Source: Tubulanus polymorphus (lineage: Eukaryota > Nemertea > Palaeonemertea > Tubulaniformes > Tubulanidae). Taken from it: a stretch of DNA of 64,000 nucleotides. The first letter of the stretch is position 1, and every line of letters starts with the position of its first letter. Below, in pieces: positions 26,536-41,297 of this stretch. Below the pieces are notes generated by a model. That model did no database searches. It was not told where the DNA came from and saw nothing but the letters and a program-made list of their open reading frames with translations. Made by a program: the position numbers and the translations under genes. The stretch covers positions 5,366,501 through 5,430,500 of the forward strand of contig NC_134028.1 of assembly GCF_964204645.1 (NCBI RefSeq), in the 5' to 3' direction.

Positions 26536-28265
26536 ACTCAGTAAGCGGCGAATGGCTAATATGCTAGTACAGAGCCCTCTTTTGATCAATTCTGGAATCG
26601 TTTTATTACTATCGGACCCTGTTATTAATGGCGAACTCGTCCGAGAGACAAAGCACAAAATGCGATACGTCATAATTCATATTTCACAGCAACGCGAGTC
26701 CGTATGAATTTATGGGCGCGTATTATTACCGGGCACTTCACGTTTTATGGCAATGTAAACTGGTAATGTTGAAATAGACAATCGCGACAAGTTGAAGGGA
26801 AACAATTAACGTAGACAGTAGGACTACATACGATATAGCTCCGTAGACTCTTAGTCTCGTTTAGTTTCCTTTCCACTACAAATAATTAATGTAAATAAAC
26901 ACATTTCGGTCTGGATATTACGTTTGTCCAATTTGGTTTTCAGGCGCGTTTCGATGATTTAGGGACCTATTACGGGAGTTATCACCGATCCGAGAGCGAC
27001 CGTGATTCAGAAATCCCGGATCTCGCGCGCGCGGCTATGGTCCGGTGAAATTTCGATGCGAGTTATGATCGCGCTTTGATGCGTCGCGACCAAAGAAAGC
27101 AGAAGTCAATTGTCTAGACCACAATTAAACAGATTTATTAAATTGAACTTCCCCCCAGCCAGCCAGCCATGTTATTGCTGAGATTGAGCATTTTTAAACA
27201 TCTACACTGCCGTTTGTTGCCTGCAAGTCTAGCAACTTAATTATAGGATCTTAAATTTAATTCCTGCGGCTGCGGAAATGTATTTCCTATAAACACTTAG
27301 TTTGTGCTGATTCATCCAGTTCCGGCATTTTCAAAAAAGAGTCTGCTTCGAGTGGTGTAACTTTTGTCTCTAGTCAGACTTCAGCGGCGCTTCGAAACTA
27401 GGAATTGAGATCCACACTTGAGTTGGGCGAGGGTCTAGATCCCGGTAATGCATCAATTGTGGTATAAATACAACTCAGAATTTCTGGCTTTTTCAGATCA
27501 CCAGACCTTTCACCACTTATTCTGCATTGCACCCTTTTCAAATATGTGTATCGGGCTCGGTCGTCGGGATAAATGCTAATTAGAGTAAATGTCTAGTAAA
27601 CTCCTCAGTGCATTATGAAAATATGTACTTGAAAATATCGACGACGTTAAAAAGCTTTTCGCCTCGGTTTTTTTTCATACGTCTATCACAAGTTTTTCCA
27701 GGGCATTTCGACGTCTGCTCGTCGCCGACCGGTTTTAAAGAGAAACAGTTTTGTTTGTGCCCGCGATGGAAATCAAGTCGTTTACCACTTGTCGGCGACA
27801 TGTCCCATTTCGGTCAAACTTGAAGTGGTTCTCATTGAAACGTGTTCGAACGGATGATGATTAGATCAATATCGTCGGCGGCGGCACGAATGTTTGGCCA
27901 CGATTTTTACTCCAGCGCTGCGTCGAACGATCATCTTCGTCGCATTACTGTCATCGATGAGTACCTGAGATTTATGCGGTATGGTGTCACGCGGAGGCCT
28001 CGTCGTCGTTTGATCTCTTTCGGCAGAAAACACGACTCGACAAACTGGCTTTCGATGTTAAAATCAATACACCTGTTATCGATAGGTATATTTCCGAACA
28101 AACAGTGCTTGACAGCTCGATCAATTTTGTGAAATCGTCGTATTTCGTGACATATCTACGTTATGGAATTCGATCGCAGGAGTGGTGTACCTACAGCTGT
28201 TACGTTAGTTTTCAACGCCGGTCTTACTTGACGTATTTGAATTTCGGACCCAAGTTACCGATGAC

Positions 28266-28430
28266 CCTAGAAAACGCAGGAACAGGAGACGGAAACATGT
28301 TTCCGAGTGTTTCTCTGTGTCGTGTGCGTTTATGAGGAACGAGAAACATGCGGGAAACAATGTTTCCGAGGTCAAACATGTTTGATTCTCTGTTTCCGTG
28401 TTTTCCTGCGTTTTGCGCTGGGCTCTAAGT
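28266..28430 (+). repeat. MITE-like family R1, copy 3
   Basis: It runs from AAAACGCAGGAACAGGAGAC to GCGCTGGGCTCTAAG. It includes GGAAACATGTTTCC, GGGAAACAATGTTTCCGAGG and TCAAACATGTTTGA. The open frame on the reverse strand over it (28205-28450) is a by-product. Confidence 0.65.
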
Positions 28431-31400
28431 CCAGAATGGAGCGTGTCCATTATTGACTAGTCACAATAAGGTGGTGACACTATTGTGCACAGATTCTCAG
28501 TGTATCGTTATCATCTATTTAATCAGTCATTTCGAGTTCATTTCTTGGTTAAAAGCGAACTGTCCGAATGAGTTTAATTAGTTGTTTAGTAACGTGTCAG
28601 TTGCAGACAGTATCTCGTTGACAATGAGACGTGGGAAACGGCGTAGACACAGGCGGCTGTCTATAATACAACGATTCATATATGTGTATGTGTCATATCT
28701 ATCACAACAATGACTCATCCTGTTTGTCTCGCGTTACATCTGTCAATCACTGCCCGCGCGGGCCCCAGCTGAGCCGAATCCCTGAAAACGTGGTGCGTCC
28801 GTCCACACAACCGCGCCACGGATACTTACAAATTTCTAATTACGACGCGTTACGAACAATTGTACGCTTATCTTATGTGCGTGACAACGCGAGTACGCTC
28901 TCGGACGTCCAAACGGTCAGTTTCCGAGTGCACTGACCATTGTCCGGTCGACCGGACGCAGCGGGACGTTCCATTATCCGCGGTGTCTAAGTGTAATCAA
29001 GTTTTCTCATTATCTCTCATTAACTCTAATGTACACGTGATTTAGGCTTCATTTTTGACTGTAGTTGTAAGCTAGATCTAACACCATCTCACTTAGCAAT
29101 AAACCCCTAGTGTTCGACCTCGTAGCTTATTTGATATCTATAAAACTGTCTACGACTACTATTTGAGAGTAGTTTCTACTTTTGACAGCTTAACTATTCC
29201 CGAAAATATCCTCAAAATCAGAATAGTTTCTAGTTCAATTTTAATTAAAGTACTATTTTTGACATGTATTACCTTTAAAGTTTTAATGAAAACTACTGCA
29301 ATAAGAGTTATCACGAAGCAGGTAGTTAGGTCAATATCTTTTTATTCTGCATCGGTCTTTGTTATTGCTAACGATCGCTTCTGATCGCCAAATGTGAATA
29401 TTTGGTTCATATTTCACCGGTTGCGTCCACTTACAACTAGGAAAGCTAACACAATATTTTTAAATCCGGAAAAAATCAAGGTTATTTCATGAAGAATCGT
29501 GTCAAAGTTCGCGATGTAACAAAGACCGCTAATGAAAAGGTGTAATGTATCGCAAACAGTCGAATGAAAACAGACCAGTGTTTGTAGAGGCTGCGGGGAT
29601 ATATTTGAATTTGTGGATAACGTTGATTTTTTAAGTGGCAACCATTAGTTTTCCCAGCTGGACAATAAACTCGCTGACATATGCTCCGATAAAACCTCGA
29701 AGCCCGGGATACTATTAGGTAAAGAGCCTTTTCTCTGTGGCGTGTATCTTATCAGAAACATATGCACACCCCTTGACTTAAATGTAGACTTTTAATCTCT
29801 TGTCATTTTCCATTAGGCGCACACGTACTATCAGCGTGTAAAAGCTTTCCTCTATTTATACGTTTCCCAGAGAAAGAGAGAAAGAGTTCGCTAGATGATA
29901 AAAATGTATTTGTCGAAGCGAATATAGTTCGGCTGTGTTTCTAATGAAGTTAGTCGGTTTCAATGATCTAATTATAGATGCAAGAGATCATGTAATCGAT
30001 AAACCTGTTACAACGTACAAATATCATTATCATTAAAAATACTATTGCAATTACTATGACACATATGTAGGGTGTGTTTGGGTCTTCGAGCTGATAGGAA
30101 ATTCTTTCCTTGATCTCTTATTTATAGACTTATGCGGCACACCTTAGTAGTAAATACCTTTGTGCGATTTATTTTCATGTGACCAGTTTTGGGTATTCCA
30201 GGCTGAGTTCCCGGTCCAGACAGTAAAGGTATAGGCTTGCACGGTCGGCCTTAAAGCTGTTTTGATTGCTCGATTTTATGAGTGAGCTTCGAATCTCTGC
30301 TAAGATCTTATTGAAGCGAGGCGTAGGTTCGACTTGGGATGCGATTGGTTGCTACTGTTCGCAAAAGTCTGTATAGTTTGACAGCGACCAAGTTCGACAA
30401 GTCTTATGTCAGTTGCAGAGCAGTGTATGTCAGTTGTGACTGGGAGAGACGCTCATGTCACCGTGTAAAAACTGGAGCATGTGTGACTTGTTGCAACTGG
30501 CTTGGCTGGCAGTTGCGAGAGTGCGTAGGTTGACAAGTCTGTGAGATGTCATTGTCACCAGTCACTGGCAGCCGCGAGACCTGGCTTAAGGAGTCCCATT
30601 TATGGGGCTGGCCCTAGAGTCTTAGTAACAGAATTTCCAAGGCTTTATTGACAATGAATCAAATATAGTCCTAGTAACCACTGTATGTTATACAGGGCAC
30701 TAAAACCTGCTGGTTACAGGCCCTACGGATGGATACTAATAATTATATACTATTTGGCCCTCTACTGCATTTGTTTGGGAACAACCAGTTAATAAAACCC
30801 TCATAGCCCTCATAGCCCTCTTTACCGGCAAACCAAGTCTCTTTGTCGTAGCTGTAGTTAACGAAGTTTTCATAGACCCATAAAATCGGCTTTCAATTGT
30901 GTCTTAATTGACTGAAGTTATAAAATCGTCTAGATTTGAGGTCTCCGCATTACTACGTTAATGGTCTATAAAAGCCAAATTCTATGAACGGAAAGTTCAA
31001 GCGCGTGTTCGAAATGTTCTGTCAAAAGCGTCGTGAAAATACGGCTTACAACATAACATTTCAGACGAGAACAATCTGTACAAAATGAAGAAATGAACAA
31101 ACTGAATGGTCAATTATCTATTGAATTCAATGTTTTGACTATATGTTGAGGGGATGCTGAATTAGTACAACATGGAATATACATGTTGTGCATTTTCCAG
31201 ACGTGACAATGATTCTATCAAAGTTCAATACTGGATTTTTGGGACAAGTTCATGTCGGTTAAATCCATGTTGTACCGATTCCATCGATCCTATGTTGAAC
31301 AACAAATTCAACAAATTATCAACTTTTCGGACTTCATTTTTCTCATTATATTAGTGTGGGATTCTTAATATATCCTTGGAGTACTCCAAGATATATCGTT

Positions 31401-34400
31401 ATATCACAAACTCAGTGTTTCATCAATAACGGAAGATTCTACATGATTCACCCTTAATTAAAGACACTAATAATTGTAGTGTCCAGATGAACTCCGAACC
31501 GAGTAAAGCCGAGAATTTGTTTTTCAATGCTGATTGAGTTTCCGTTTTTACTTTTGAACTTTCGCGATCTCATTAATGGATTCTAATTAATTCGCGTCCG
31601 ACGTGGAAAACGCCGGTCATGTGAATGATTCGACAGATGGATCGCGCGCGCGTGCGAGGGTCCGACCCCCAGGTGGCGTTCACGCTTGACGGGACAGCGA
31701 CATCCGTAAACCTGAACGGAAGTCGAGGAAACACCGGCCGACGACGACGATGACGTGTAATTCGATCCCGATGTCATCAGATCTACCGCCGATAATCAAA
31801 CGAACATTGTTACCGCACGGTTTGTTGAGTCTCACGAGAGACGAGTCCGCTCCATTTATCAGTTTAAATAGTTCGCTTCGGTTTTTTTCGTGCGTACGAA
31901 ACATCGACTCCCGACTTCGCGGCATCCGATGAGGGGCGTAATTTTTTCATCCGTCATCGGACGCACGATCAAAGTGGACATAGCTAATTATCGGATAAAC
32001 GTTTTGCTGTGCCCGCGCGCGAGTACTAAAGATTTGACAGTACCCCGCTGGACAAAGGACACTTTCAACAATAGCGGTCATCTTAGCCGTAATCATTTCA
32101 TTCACAAAGGAGCTTTTTTTTATCTCATCGGCGCTTTCTTATCGCGTGATTCTCGCGAGTGAATCTTCGCGAGCCGATAGCCGATGATAGAAGCGTATAT
32201 CCTCCTCTGGCCCCGGCTGAGCCTAATAGGCTTTAACCTATAATAGCTAATACCTCAGACCGAGCGTAGTAATCCCGGATCATAATAATAATAAGACTTC
32301 GGTATTAATTACTCATTGTCTGTTAGGAAAACGCGAGATCTCTTTTTTTCTCGTCGAGGGTGATTCATTTATAAATAGCCTTACGAGTCTAAAAGACGTT
32401 ATTTTGGATTTGATTTTTTTTCTACATGTCGTCTGAAGCCCGCAGGCCGACTATCAGAAGACCCTGGTGTATATAGATTAGTTTGGACTACGCGCGGTAT
32501 CGTCGCGCTAATTCGAATCAATCTTTTTACGATCGTCATCGCGTGCGGTTCGAGACGAAATGAACTGCAGCGCGAGCGCGGTCGGCGTACGACGGCGGCG
32601 CTTCCTTCGGCAAAAATCAATGATTAATTGTAAAATCGTAGAGAAAGCGATGAGACGTCGAGGTTAGATCTATTAATACCCGGTTTCAGCGTCTCTCATT
32701 TCCGCGACTTTTCTTGCCGATTCGTCGGTTTCCTCGAGAAAAATCTGAAAATATCGAATATCCGACGAATGAATCGAACACCCCCTCCCCCGTCCCCCTA
32801 TGATGCGGGGCACGTATACGAAAAACTTTTTCGCGTATATTGTTTAGGAGGAAAATTCGCGCGTGATTCATCGAAGACGAAAAACGTCGTCATCTTCGCC
32901 GCGTCTAAAAACAAAAGCGATTGTCAGCCGAGCAGAACTAAAAACGCGCGGCGGCTGGTTTTTTTTTCGATGGAAATCGTATCGGATTACGCCCGAGCGT
33001 CTTATCCCGGGCCGTGCAATATTCATAAGATCGGCGAGAGCACGTGATTTTCGTCGACATTGTTGACGTAAATAATAGATGGTATCCGTGCGACGGCGTC
33101 GACGACGACCATTGTTATCGGCTTTCGATTTTCTGTGGTTTCTTTTCTAATTCGCGATCGTCATCATCTCGCGTTTGCTCGTGAGCGGGAGAGAGGGAAG
33201 CCCCGTCAGAAATGATTAAAAACAAATTCATTTCGGGCGCTTTTTGCGTCGGGCGAATCAGTTCGTTCGGCGTTCGTCATCGACGGGTAAAACCGTCGCT
33301 GCGGCGTCCAACAGACCGGCGCTGACGGTAACCGTATACTCCCAGACGGTGGCGTATTTCATTAGTCGAAGCCGGTGAAATGAGAGGATGACAATGACTG
33401 TTAATGGGGTTAATTATGATTGTCACGCGTGAGTCATGTTTGTCAGAATCTGACCACGGCGACGACGATGACGACAACGATGAAATCCATTGTTATCAGG
33501 TAAACTCTTACCTGTACGCGGGAAGACCTGTCGTCTTCGATTTGTTCCGCGCGACTCTCGCCGAGTCATTAATAGGATAAGTTACTTAACGGCTATGGTT
33601 ACTTCGAGAAAAATGTTTTCTCGGTTTCGCGGAAGTGTCTTCGAATGTTTTGACGTTTACAGGATCGGGCCATTTCGCCGCTGGTGGAGAATTTCAAAAT
33701 TTCAATAGAGAAAATATGACTTTTTTCAAATTCAAATTCATAATAACTGTTTCGGCCCTCGATGTTAGACAAAGGCCTCATTGGATTGACGGTTCGATAG
33801 AGAGGACAAACAAGAAGCATGGAGATGGATACATTTCAATAAATTGGATCAATTTAGAAAGAGATGTGACTATGAAAGCACTATAATCTTTAAATCCCTC
33901 GGAGTGAACTGACAAAATTCTGTGATCGCCTTAACCTTTTTCAGCTGTATTGACTTGGATACCGCCATCCCCTAAATACTGTTCAGACAGTCCTAGTATT
34001 AGTACTGATTAAAGTAGATTTCTTAAGTTCTAATGATTTCAGATTTTAAGTACATAAGTAATGGCTATAAACTAATTTCTCATTATATCAGCGAGTTGCT
34101 AGGTCAGCTGTATAAGATGGTCAGTTTATGGATTACCGAGGATTAAACTCCCTTGAATATAAATGTAGATACTGTCAGTTTACCTTTATAATCCTGGCCA
34201 ATTAGACATAAGCTCAATCAGCAATGAATTCAAATGAATCTCAGGTCCTGCTTAACAATTTAACAGTTTCGGAGTTGTTGAAGTGGATATAAACATTTAG
34301 ATTTTACCTAGATTCTTCCGTGATTCTTGAATGTTCTTGCTCTTGCATTAATCAAGGAAATTTTGCATAATTTTCTTAAAAGATCTTTCTGGAAGATCTA

Positions 34401-37400
34401 ATCAGGGATGATGCTTGTTCCCATGTCCCTGGTGTAATCAACATTGATTTGTAATCGTTGGACAGATTTTCACCCCATGTTAGGAGCCGTTATAGAGAGC
34501 TGTTTTCCTAGCTGTTCGGGTGACACCGACGCAAATGAAGGTAATTATTAATGAAAAGATTGATAATTATATCCCATTACCCGCTCTATCTACTGGCATC
34601 AGAGCAATCAATGTTGATATGAATCTTTTTTCCTCATTTCCCACTGTGTACGAAAACACACTAATTAACAAAAGGCTAACTGGGCGTAGCAGTCAGGGGA
34701 AACATTGATTCCATCGAAGAATGCTCTATTGGTGACAATGAGGAATTGATAGACCCCCTCATAGGGGATCCGATACCATCTGATAGTCCACCTGGCCTTA
34801 ATGTGGTCACGGCTGTCCAAGGTTACAATCATATTGATTAACTCGCTTGATAAGGGTGACAAGATACCATTAGGGTTTTTAAGATGAATGAAGCGCCCGT
34901 AAAAGCTTTAATGATGGCCACCTGCCGAGTATAATTACCCCAGCCACCTGATGGTCATCACGAAATTTCAATCGATGCACCCTTAATGTTGGATCATCGC
35001 GAAGAATGAAAGCCTCGGCCGTGAAAGAGTTAACAACAAAGGCTTACGAACAAGCGCTTTAAAAAAAAGAGCATGCTATGGTCATTTCCTGTTATAAGGC
35101 GATTCTTAATTGGATCAAATGAATGACTCAAATGACGAGCGCGGAGTCAAAGATTACACAAGTCTCAAATTTCTCGGCGAACGCCGAAAATAATAAAACC
35201 ATTATCCGAGATGGAAGATTACAAAGAACGTGCGGCCGAAAAAATAATTACATTTCCAGTTGAAATGCGTCGATGTGTTTTAGTAATGCTATTTGAAAGT
35301 TGGAAGGGTGTGGGAGGGCTCAGTGAGAGTTGAAACAAACGACTAGGCACGAGCGTGCGCGTGCACGCGTCGTCGTCGGTCTCGCAGCCCGAGACATCAT
35401 CGCAAACACCGGCTAATAAATCGCAGAAAAAACAATAGGTTTTAACATGTCAAAAGCTATTAGCGGGAGATTTGTAAGGAGCTTTCTGTGGTAGGGAATT
35501 ATCGGGCACAATGAAATTCATTACACCGACAAAGCATTTCATTAAGATTGACATCCTGTGAGATCAGTTTATAAAGATTGATGCCTCCGAGCTAGAGAGA
35601 GTTGAACAGCGCTGAATATACACTTCACTTTTCATTTTCCTTCTTGCCAGTTGGAATTAAATCGCCACGTTTTAAGAATCGGTGCAAAGAGATTTTCAAT
35701 TTATATCCAGACCTAGTGTAACAGTTTAGAGTTTGAATTAGACGCTAGGTTCGAGTATATTTGAAATAGCCGAACTTGAAGTCAAACTTGAAATTATCTT
35801 ACATGGTTTTCCAAGTTAAAGGGAAGGAAAATACATTAAGCTTCTGCAAAAAAAGAAAAAAAAAGTCCGAAAGGTTTCATTGAGCTAGTTATTTATTTCC
35901 AACATTTTGACTATATCCTGGAATACTATTAGGATAAAGTCGAAAATATTGAATTATAATGAACTATAGCGCGAACTATAAACTATTTGGACTTTTTTTG
36001 TATAGTGGGATTTTACTGTTTCCTAACACTGGACAACAGTGTTTCATCAAGATGATTGGCAGCAATTAAAGTTCCACCACGAGCTGAAATTTGATTCTTA
36101 GTTTCAAACAATTTGAGAAACAGGATGTTTTTTAATGTTTTCAACACTGAAAGTGACAATGGACCATCATATCCAAGGCGGCCACCTCTCTGAGGCTTCG
36201 ATCGCAGAACCTGTCTTCTGAGGGTTTCATGCTACCCATTCGGCCAGCGCCTTGAGTGATGCTAATTACTGCAGTGGGAATTCATCCATGTGACTAGTTT
36301 TCAAAGCAGACATTTGAAAATATTTGATTCGGATTTATTCGCGCGTGATGAAAAAGACAATCTCGAAAAGTCTCTTAAAGATATTGCGCAAGAGTAAGTC
36401 CTCTTCAACTGTTCATGTGTCGTAATAAGTACTTCAGCGTTAATCGAATTATTCAGATATGTCACGCGGAACAATGAACGGAATTCAACAGCCGCGGGCT
36501 TGAAATGTCCCGAGCGTTGTTACTGTTAGTATACACACACACTTGAAACCGAGTATTATACGATAATTTGTTTTCAAGAGGGACCGAAAGAAAAAGATCT
36601 CAAGTCTCGAGTTGTTGTCTTCGTCGTAAAAACCCTACAGGGTACGCGGTCCTTAAAGATGCGCCGGAGCGTGGAAAAACGATTCAACGTACCGAACTAT
36701 AAGCACCGGTTCGACAATACCGATAATTGGCCGCAAACAATACAGACGGGTCTTTAATTCGCTTCGCATTATTTTCATGCGACTGTAAAGGTTTTTGTCC
36801 GTATAAATGCGGCCGGCATTTCGACGCGTTATCGCTACATCGACGACCGGTTTGAATCGAATCTTGTTCGGCGATCGGGTAACCGGAGACCTGGACGAGC
36901 CGAGATATCATCGAACGTTTTTAAAGGTTTCGTATCAATTTCGCGCACGTCTTTAAAGTCGATTGAATTTCGTTTGTCGAATTCGTTTTCTCGTTTTCGG
37001 AGATAATGACCCGGTAAACTACCTCGCGGCTGCGGCTGCGAAGTAGATAGAATTGTTTCGATTTTCCTCGTCAAAGTTTAACTCGAGAAAGATTCGAAAG
37101 ATAAGAAGAATTTGACTTTGCGTCATTTAAGTTTTCTAGATTGTTTTGTAGTCATTATCGGATCATTGACCACAGATGTCTCTTGCGACCGGGTAGTACG
37201 CTGCGGTTCCATTCTTCCGCGATCTCTCTCCTAAGCAACGAAAAACTGGTTGCACCTGAAATATTTGAATATTCATCCATTCAAATTCTTTTTCGCTCGT
37301 AATTTATGAACGGGGCCCCGACAATGTTTTGAAGACCTGTTTTTTTTTCTTCTCGTTAACGTTATTTCGAAGTTAACAGCGATTACGACGGCGGTGAAAA

Positions 37401-39139
37401 GGATGAACCGCGATGACGACGACTCGAGATATATCTACCCCTCCCGGCCTGCCGTAAAAAATTTCATCCGCGTTCGTTCGTGTCTATTGTGATGAAAATC
37501 TCGAACGAAATAATATTCGTCGGCCGCCGACGATGTTTTGTATAAATACGAGCAACAGACAGCGAGTCGCTGGCCCTCGTCGAGCGTAAAAACAACACAC
37601 TGCGCGCCCGCTAACGAGCAACAATGGCTAACCGAAAAGAATTCCGGACCTCTCCTCTCGGCTGTAAAAAAGTCAAGAAGCGCTGTTTGCATAACGTATT
37701 AAGCCTCTTTACTAAGTAAACACACTTTGTAAAGCGATCTGATGCTCGCCGGAGAGAGAGAGTGAGTCTCGGGTGATTGAAAGGGAGGGCTGAACCAGTC
37801 AATTAGAACCTTGTTTAAACAGTTCGTTACGATCGTATTTATACCAATTAAAACGCTCGGTAGCTGTTATACTTTCTCTTTCTCTCTGGTACCTTCGTAC
37901 AGCTCATAATCACCCTCGGTCTGAGCCATGGACGTATGAACTAGAAACTAGGGTGTATATATATGGTTTAGTCGAATGTTGAATTGATAAACGCCTCAAG
38001 CCTTATCCTCTTCGAAGAGCTCCAGTAGGATTTACCGCTAAATATTTGATTTTCGAACTTGAACAAAAAAAAAGGATTAGTCGATTTCAATTCTACAGGC
38101 AATCTAATAACTTAAAACCTTCCATGACTTCAAACTAACTGCCCCCTATGGCCCTGTATCGTATAGCAGCCATTATTCCCAGTGAAGCAGATCCAAGCAC
38201 CTTTGTTATCGATTAGAAAAATTAAATTTTCGAATGATGAAGTGACAGATTTCGTGCACGAGCATGCGCTGCTCGCGCGCACCACGTCGTCGTCGTTACT
38301 TTCGCCCGTGTTTTCTTTAAGAGGGTTATCTTTAATGAGCTCTATTTGAAAATTGCGTCGTCATCGTCGCCGAAACTTTGACTCATTCCGCGACAGAACG
38401 AGATTCATTTCACTCGAGAAGTCTTTGTTTTGTAAAAACAGTGCGTGACACGTAGGCGCGCGAGCTGTTTCCTAGCAGTAAAAACACGCGTAGTCGATAT
38501 AGTCGCCACATCGAAATCCATTCTCGCCGATCGAAAACAACAAAAACCTCTGCTGTTAATTAGAATAATGATTATTCATATCGAACCCCGCCTGCCAGAG
38601 TCGCTTCCATACTCAATACTTTTCATTATTTTCGACTAGTTCATCGATCGCGTCGTCGTCGTCGTCGCGGATGTTTCCGATTTATCGATGTTTTCACCTG
38701 TCGAAGTGAACTGCTGGTAGATCGTCGCGATCTATCGCGATGTCTCGTTTCTTGATTCTCCGGGCGACGACGGCGGCGTCGATATCGGTTTCTACGACGG
38801 GTGACAGTAATCCTCGACGAACTGATTTAAGCTACGCCGTGTGTGATCGGTGATGATTGAGAGAGTAGTTTAGTAACCCGGCTATTATTGACCCGACCGT
38901 CGAGCGTCGCAGTATTTTTTTACCGTTGTCTTTAGATCGGGTGACGTAGAAATGAACAGTAGGCAAAACAGCGATAAAGCAAGGACGAATTAGGCAGATT
39001 TTTATTGAAGGATATGAAGAAATCCAGCATTGATGCGTAAAATACGATACAATAAGATATTCATTTCATTTCAACCATTAGCATGGTGAGACAAAATTGA
39101 ATACAAATATATTGTACAATATACATAGACTAAACAAAT

Positions 39140-39215
39140 GGGATGTGGCCTGCTGCACAGTAGCGCACCTGGTGGATCCTCAATTGCCACAAAATAGGAA
39201 TCCTCGCTTGCTGGG
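39140..39215 (+). repeat. Fragment of repeat family R3
   Basis: CACCTGGTGGATCCTCAATTGCCA and GGAATCCTCGCTTGC match blocks in the copies at 49901-50170 and 60357-60500. Confidence 0.4.
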
Positions 39216-41084
39216 TACTCATTCTAGTTTTACAATGAATTAAATAACGATAGTAATGTTTTATTTACGATTTGAATTACTATATGAAGTAGCAGGAATA
39301 AATACGGAATATTGTAATATAAGACGCTGGAATGGTGAAGTTAAAACAAACTTATTACCTAAAGGGTCCAGTCGCCGAAAACTCAAGTTCTTAAAGCTTA
39401 AGACCAGTTGTTCTTTACACGACGATGTTGACCCTGTAATCAGTAGATCATGTCAAAGTGCATTTTTCATATGTTTTCCGATAATCTAATTCATCGGGAA
39501 AGACGCAATAAGCTTAATTGAGTAGAAATAATTGAGTTGTGCGAAACAGTCTTTAAAATCATGGCATCTAAATGTCTCTCGGAATATGAAGACAGATGTA
39601 CCGACTGACAGGTTATCTTTCTCAGCTTCGCCACGGTGCTGGATTGCATCATGTCTCACCACCCCGCGAGAGTACGTCCACGTGATTCCTAACTTATGTT
39701 TAAAAACGCGGTTCGAAATGAAAAAATCTTTGACGAATTTCAGATGTTGAAATTTCGAAACCCGATAAAAATAAAAATTTCGCAGAATCAGAAACTCGTG
39801 AACATTTACGTCAAAAATGAGGAAACCGTACTTGGAATTTTATCTTTTCTATCATTTCAAAAGTAATGGGCTTTTTGGACTGATATATCAAGAAGCTATT
39901 GAGACTGAACTTAATGAAGATACTTTTATATTCTTGGAGCCTGAAGCTCGCGTAGTATTTTCTCATGCCCCTATTTTGTTGTTTGATACGCGAGATACGG
40001 CGTAAAAAGTCGTGCGGAAGCCTCTGCCGCCGGCTGGCTGAGTTCCCCCTGGCGAGCGGGGATCCAGATAGTATCAGCCGCGCGATGTTCATTGATTCCT
40101 ATGAAAACACATGTAACAGACAGAAGAATTATCAGTGCTTGATATCGGTAATATGAGGCGGTTTCTAACCACGGCGAACCGGAATCAGAGACATAATATT
40201 CGTTATTTTTATATCGAATGGGTGGAGTTTGGAGTTAGCAAAATGGTGGATGAATAATGAGGCTCAATGTTGCCGGTATGCCGGTGTATTACTAGTATTT
40301 TCTTCGGGATACATGAAATTGAAATTTACAGGACGCAAGAAATTTCTGATTTCACCGTTAGAAGCATTCGAGTTTCTAATCGAGATTAGTATCGAATAAA
40401 AGGCACTCTGGGGTAGCTTACAACTTTGATGCAGGATACCATCAATGGACAGTGTCTCGTATCCACAAAAATTACAATCTAGTATTGTATGAATTGAGCC
40501 TCGTTCAGAAGTGCAATTATCATCATTTTAGAAATATCATGTTTCATCGCGTCGAGTTAAAAAATGTTGAATGATATTCATTTTCAATAGTTTGAACCCT
40601 CTTTATGAGTGAAATTCAAACTCACAACTATGTGTCAGTTGTGAAGGGGGGAGTCAGAAAATATTTAGACGAATCTATTTCAACTCTGGATTTGCTGTGA
40701 TCTTCGTTTGTGTTCAGTCAAACAAAATTATTTGTAAAATTTAGACCTTTACGCACGCGAGTTTGAGAGACTTTTGTTGCGAAATGATAAGAAACTGCCG
40801 CGTTACCATTGTGCAGTCGAATCAGACTTATTAGTTCACTAGGATTTAACCGTATAAATCAGCTATATGGACAAATACAGCAATAATTTATCACCACATG
40901 ATCGGAAGCCTATATTGCTGTATAAGACCTATGGTATTAAAATCTTTGCCATTTTTATTCGAGGAACTTTCCGAGAGGAAGCTCGCTCTATTATTACTCT
41001 TCGTTTTGCCGTTTGTTTATTTGCGACGGGACCAAAGTTCTTCCACTTCAGCAGCAGTAAAGACTAAACTGTTCGTTATAAAAG

Positions 41085-41297
41085 TCAGTTTATGCGGCGA
41101 TCCGTATCTGCGTAACGTCCACCTGCGGATCTGCGGATCGTGTGGAATTTTTTCGTAAAATACACGTTGCGGAAATTGAGAACGGAAATGAGAACTACAC
41201 CGACCACGACCGACAGACCGACAATGAGGGGGACATATTTTCCGCCTGAGGCGCGCGAACATTGCTGAGAAAGATGGAAACACAAATTTAGTGTCAT
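41085..41297 (-). CDS. Small antisense ORF with one membrane helix (hypothetical protein or terminal exon)
   Basis: This is a 70-codon frame on the reverse strand from ATG at 41297 to TGA at 41085. It encodes MTLNLCFHLSQQCSRASGGK, then the helix YVPLIVGLSVVVGVVLISVL, then a basic tail containing FRNVYFTKKFH and ending DTDRRIN. Codons strongly favour C or G endings, as in the certain unc5 exons. A reverse-strand AATAAA lies at 41016-41021, about 65 bases after the stop. The sequence TTTCCATCTTTCTCAG ending at 41265 is also a good acceptor in phase 0, so this may be the last exon of a longer type I membrane protein. Its start is about 520 bases from the 41815 exon on the other strand, close enough for a shared bidirectional promoter. 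I do not recognise the family. Expression is unproven. Confidence 0.35.
   Translation of the reverse strand: MTLNLCFHLSQQCSRASGGKYVPLIVGLSVVVGVVLISVLNFRNVYFTKKFHTIRRSAGGRYADTDRRIN

Noticed and set aside
31583-33086. Cluster of overlapping frames in a CpG-rich patch
   Set aside because: Same composition effect: frames open on both strands at once, with basic, low-information peptides.
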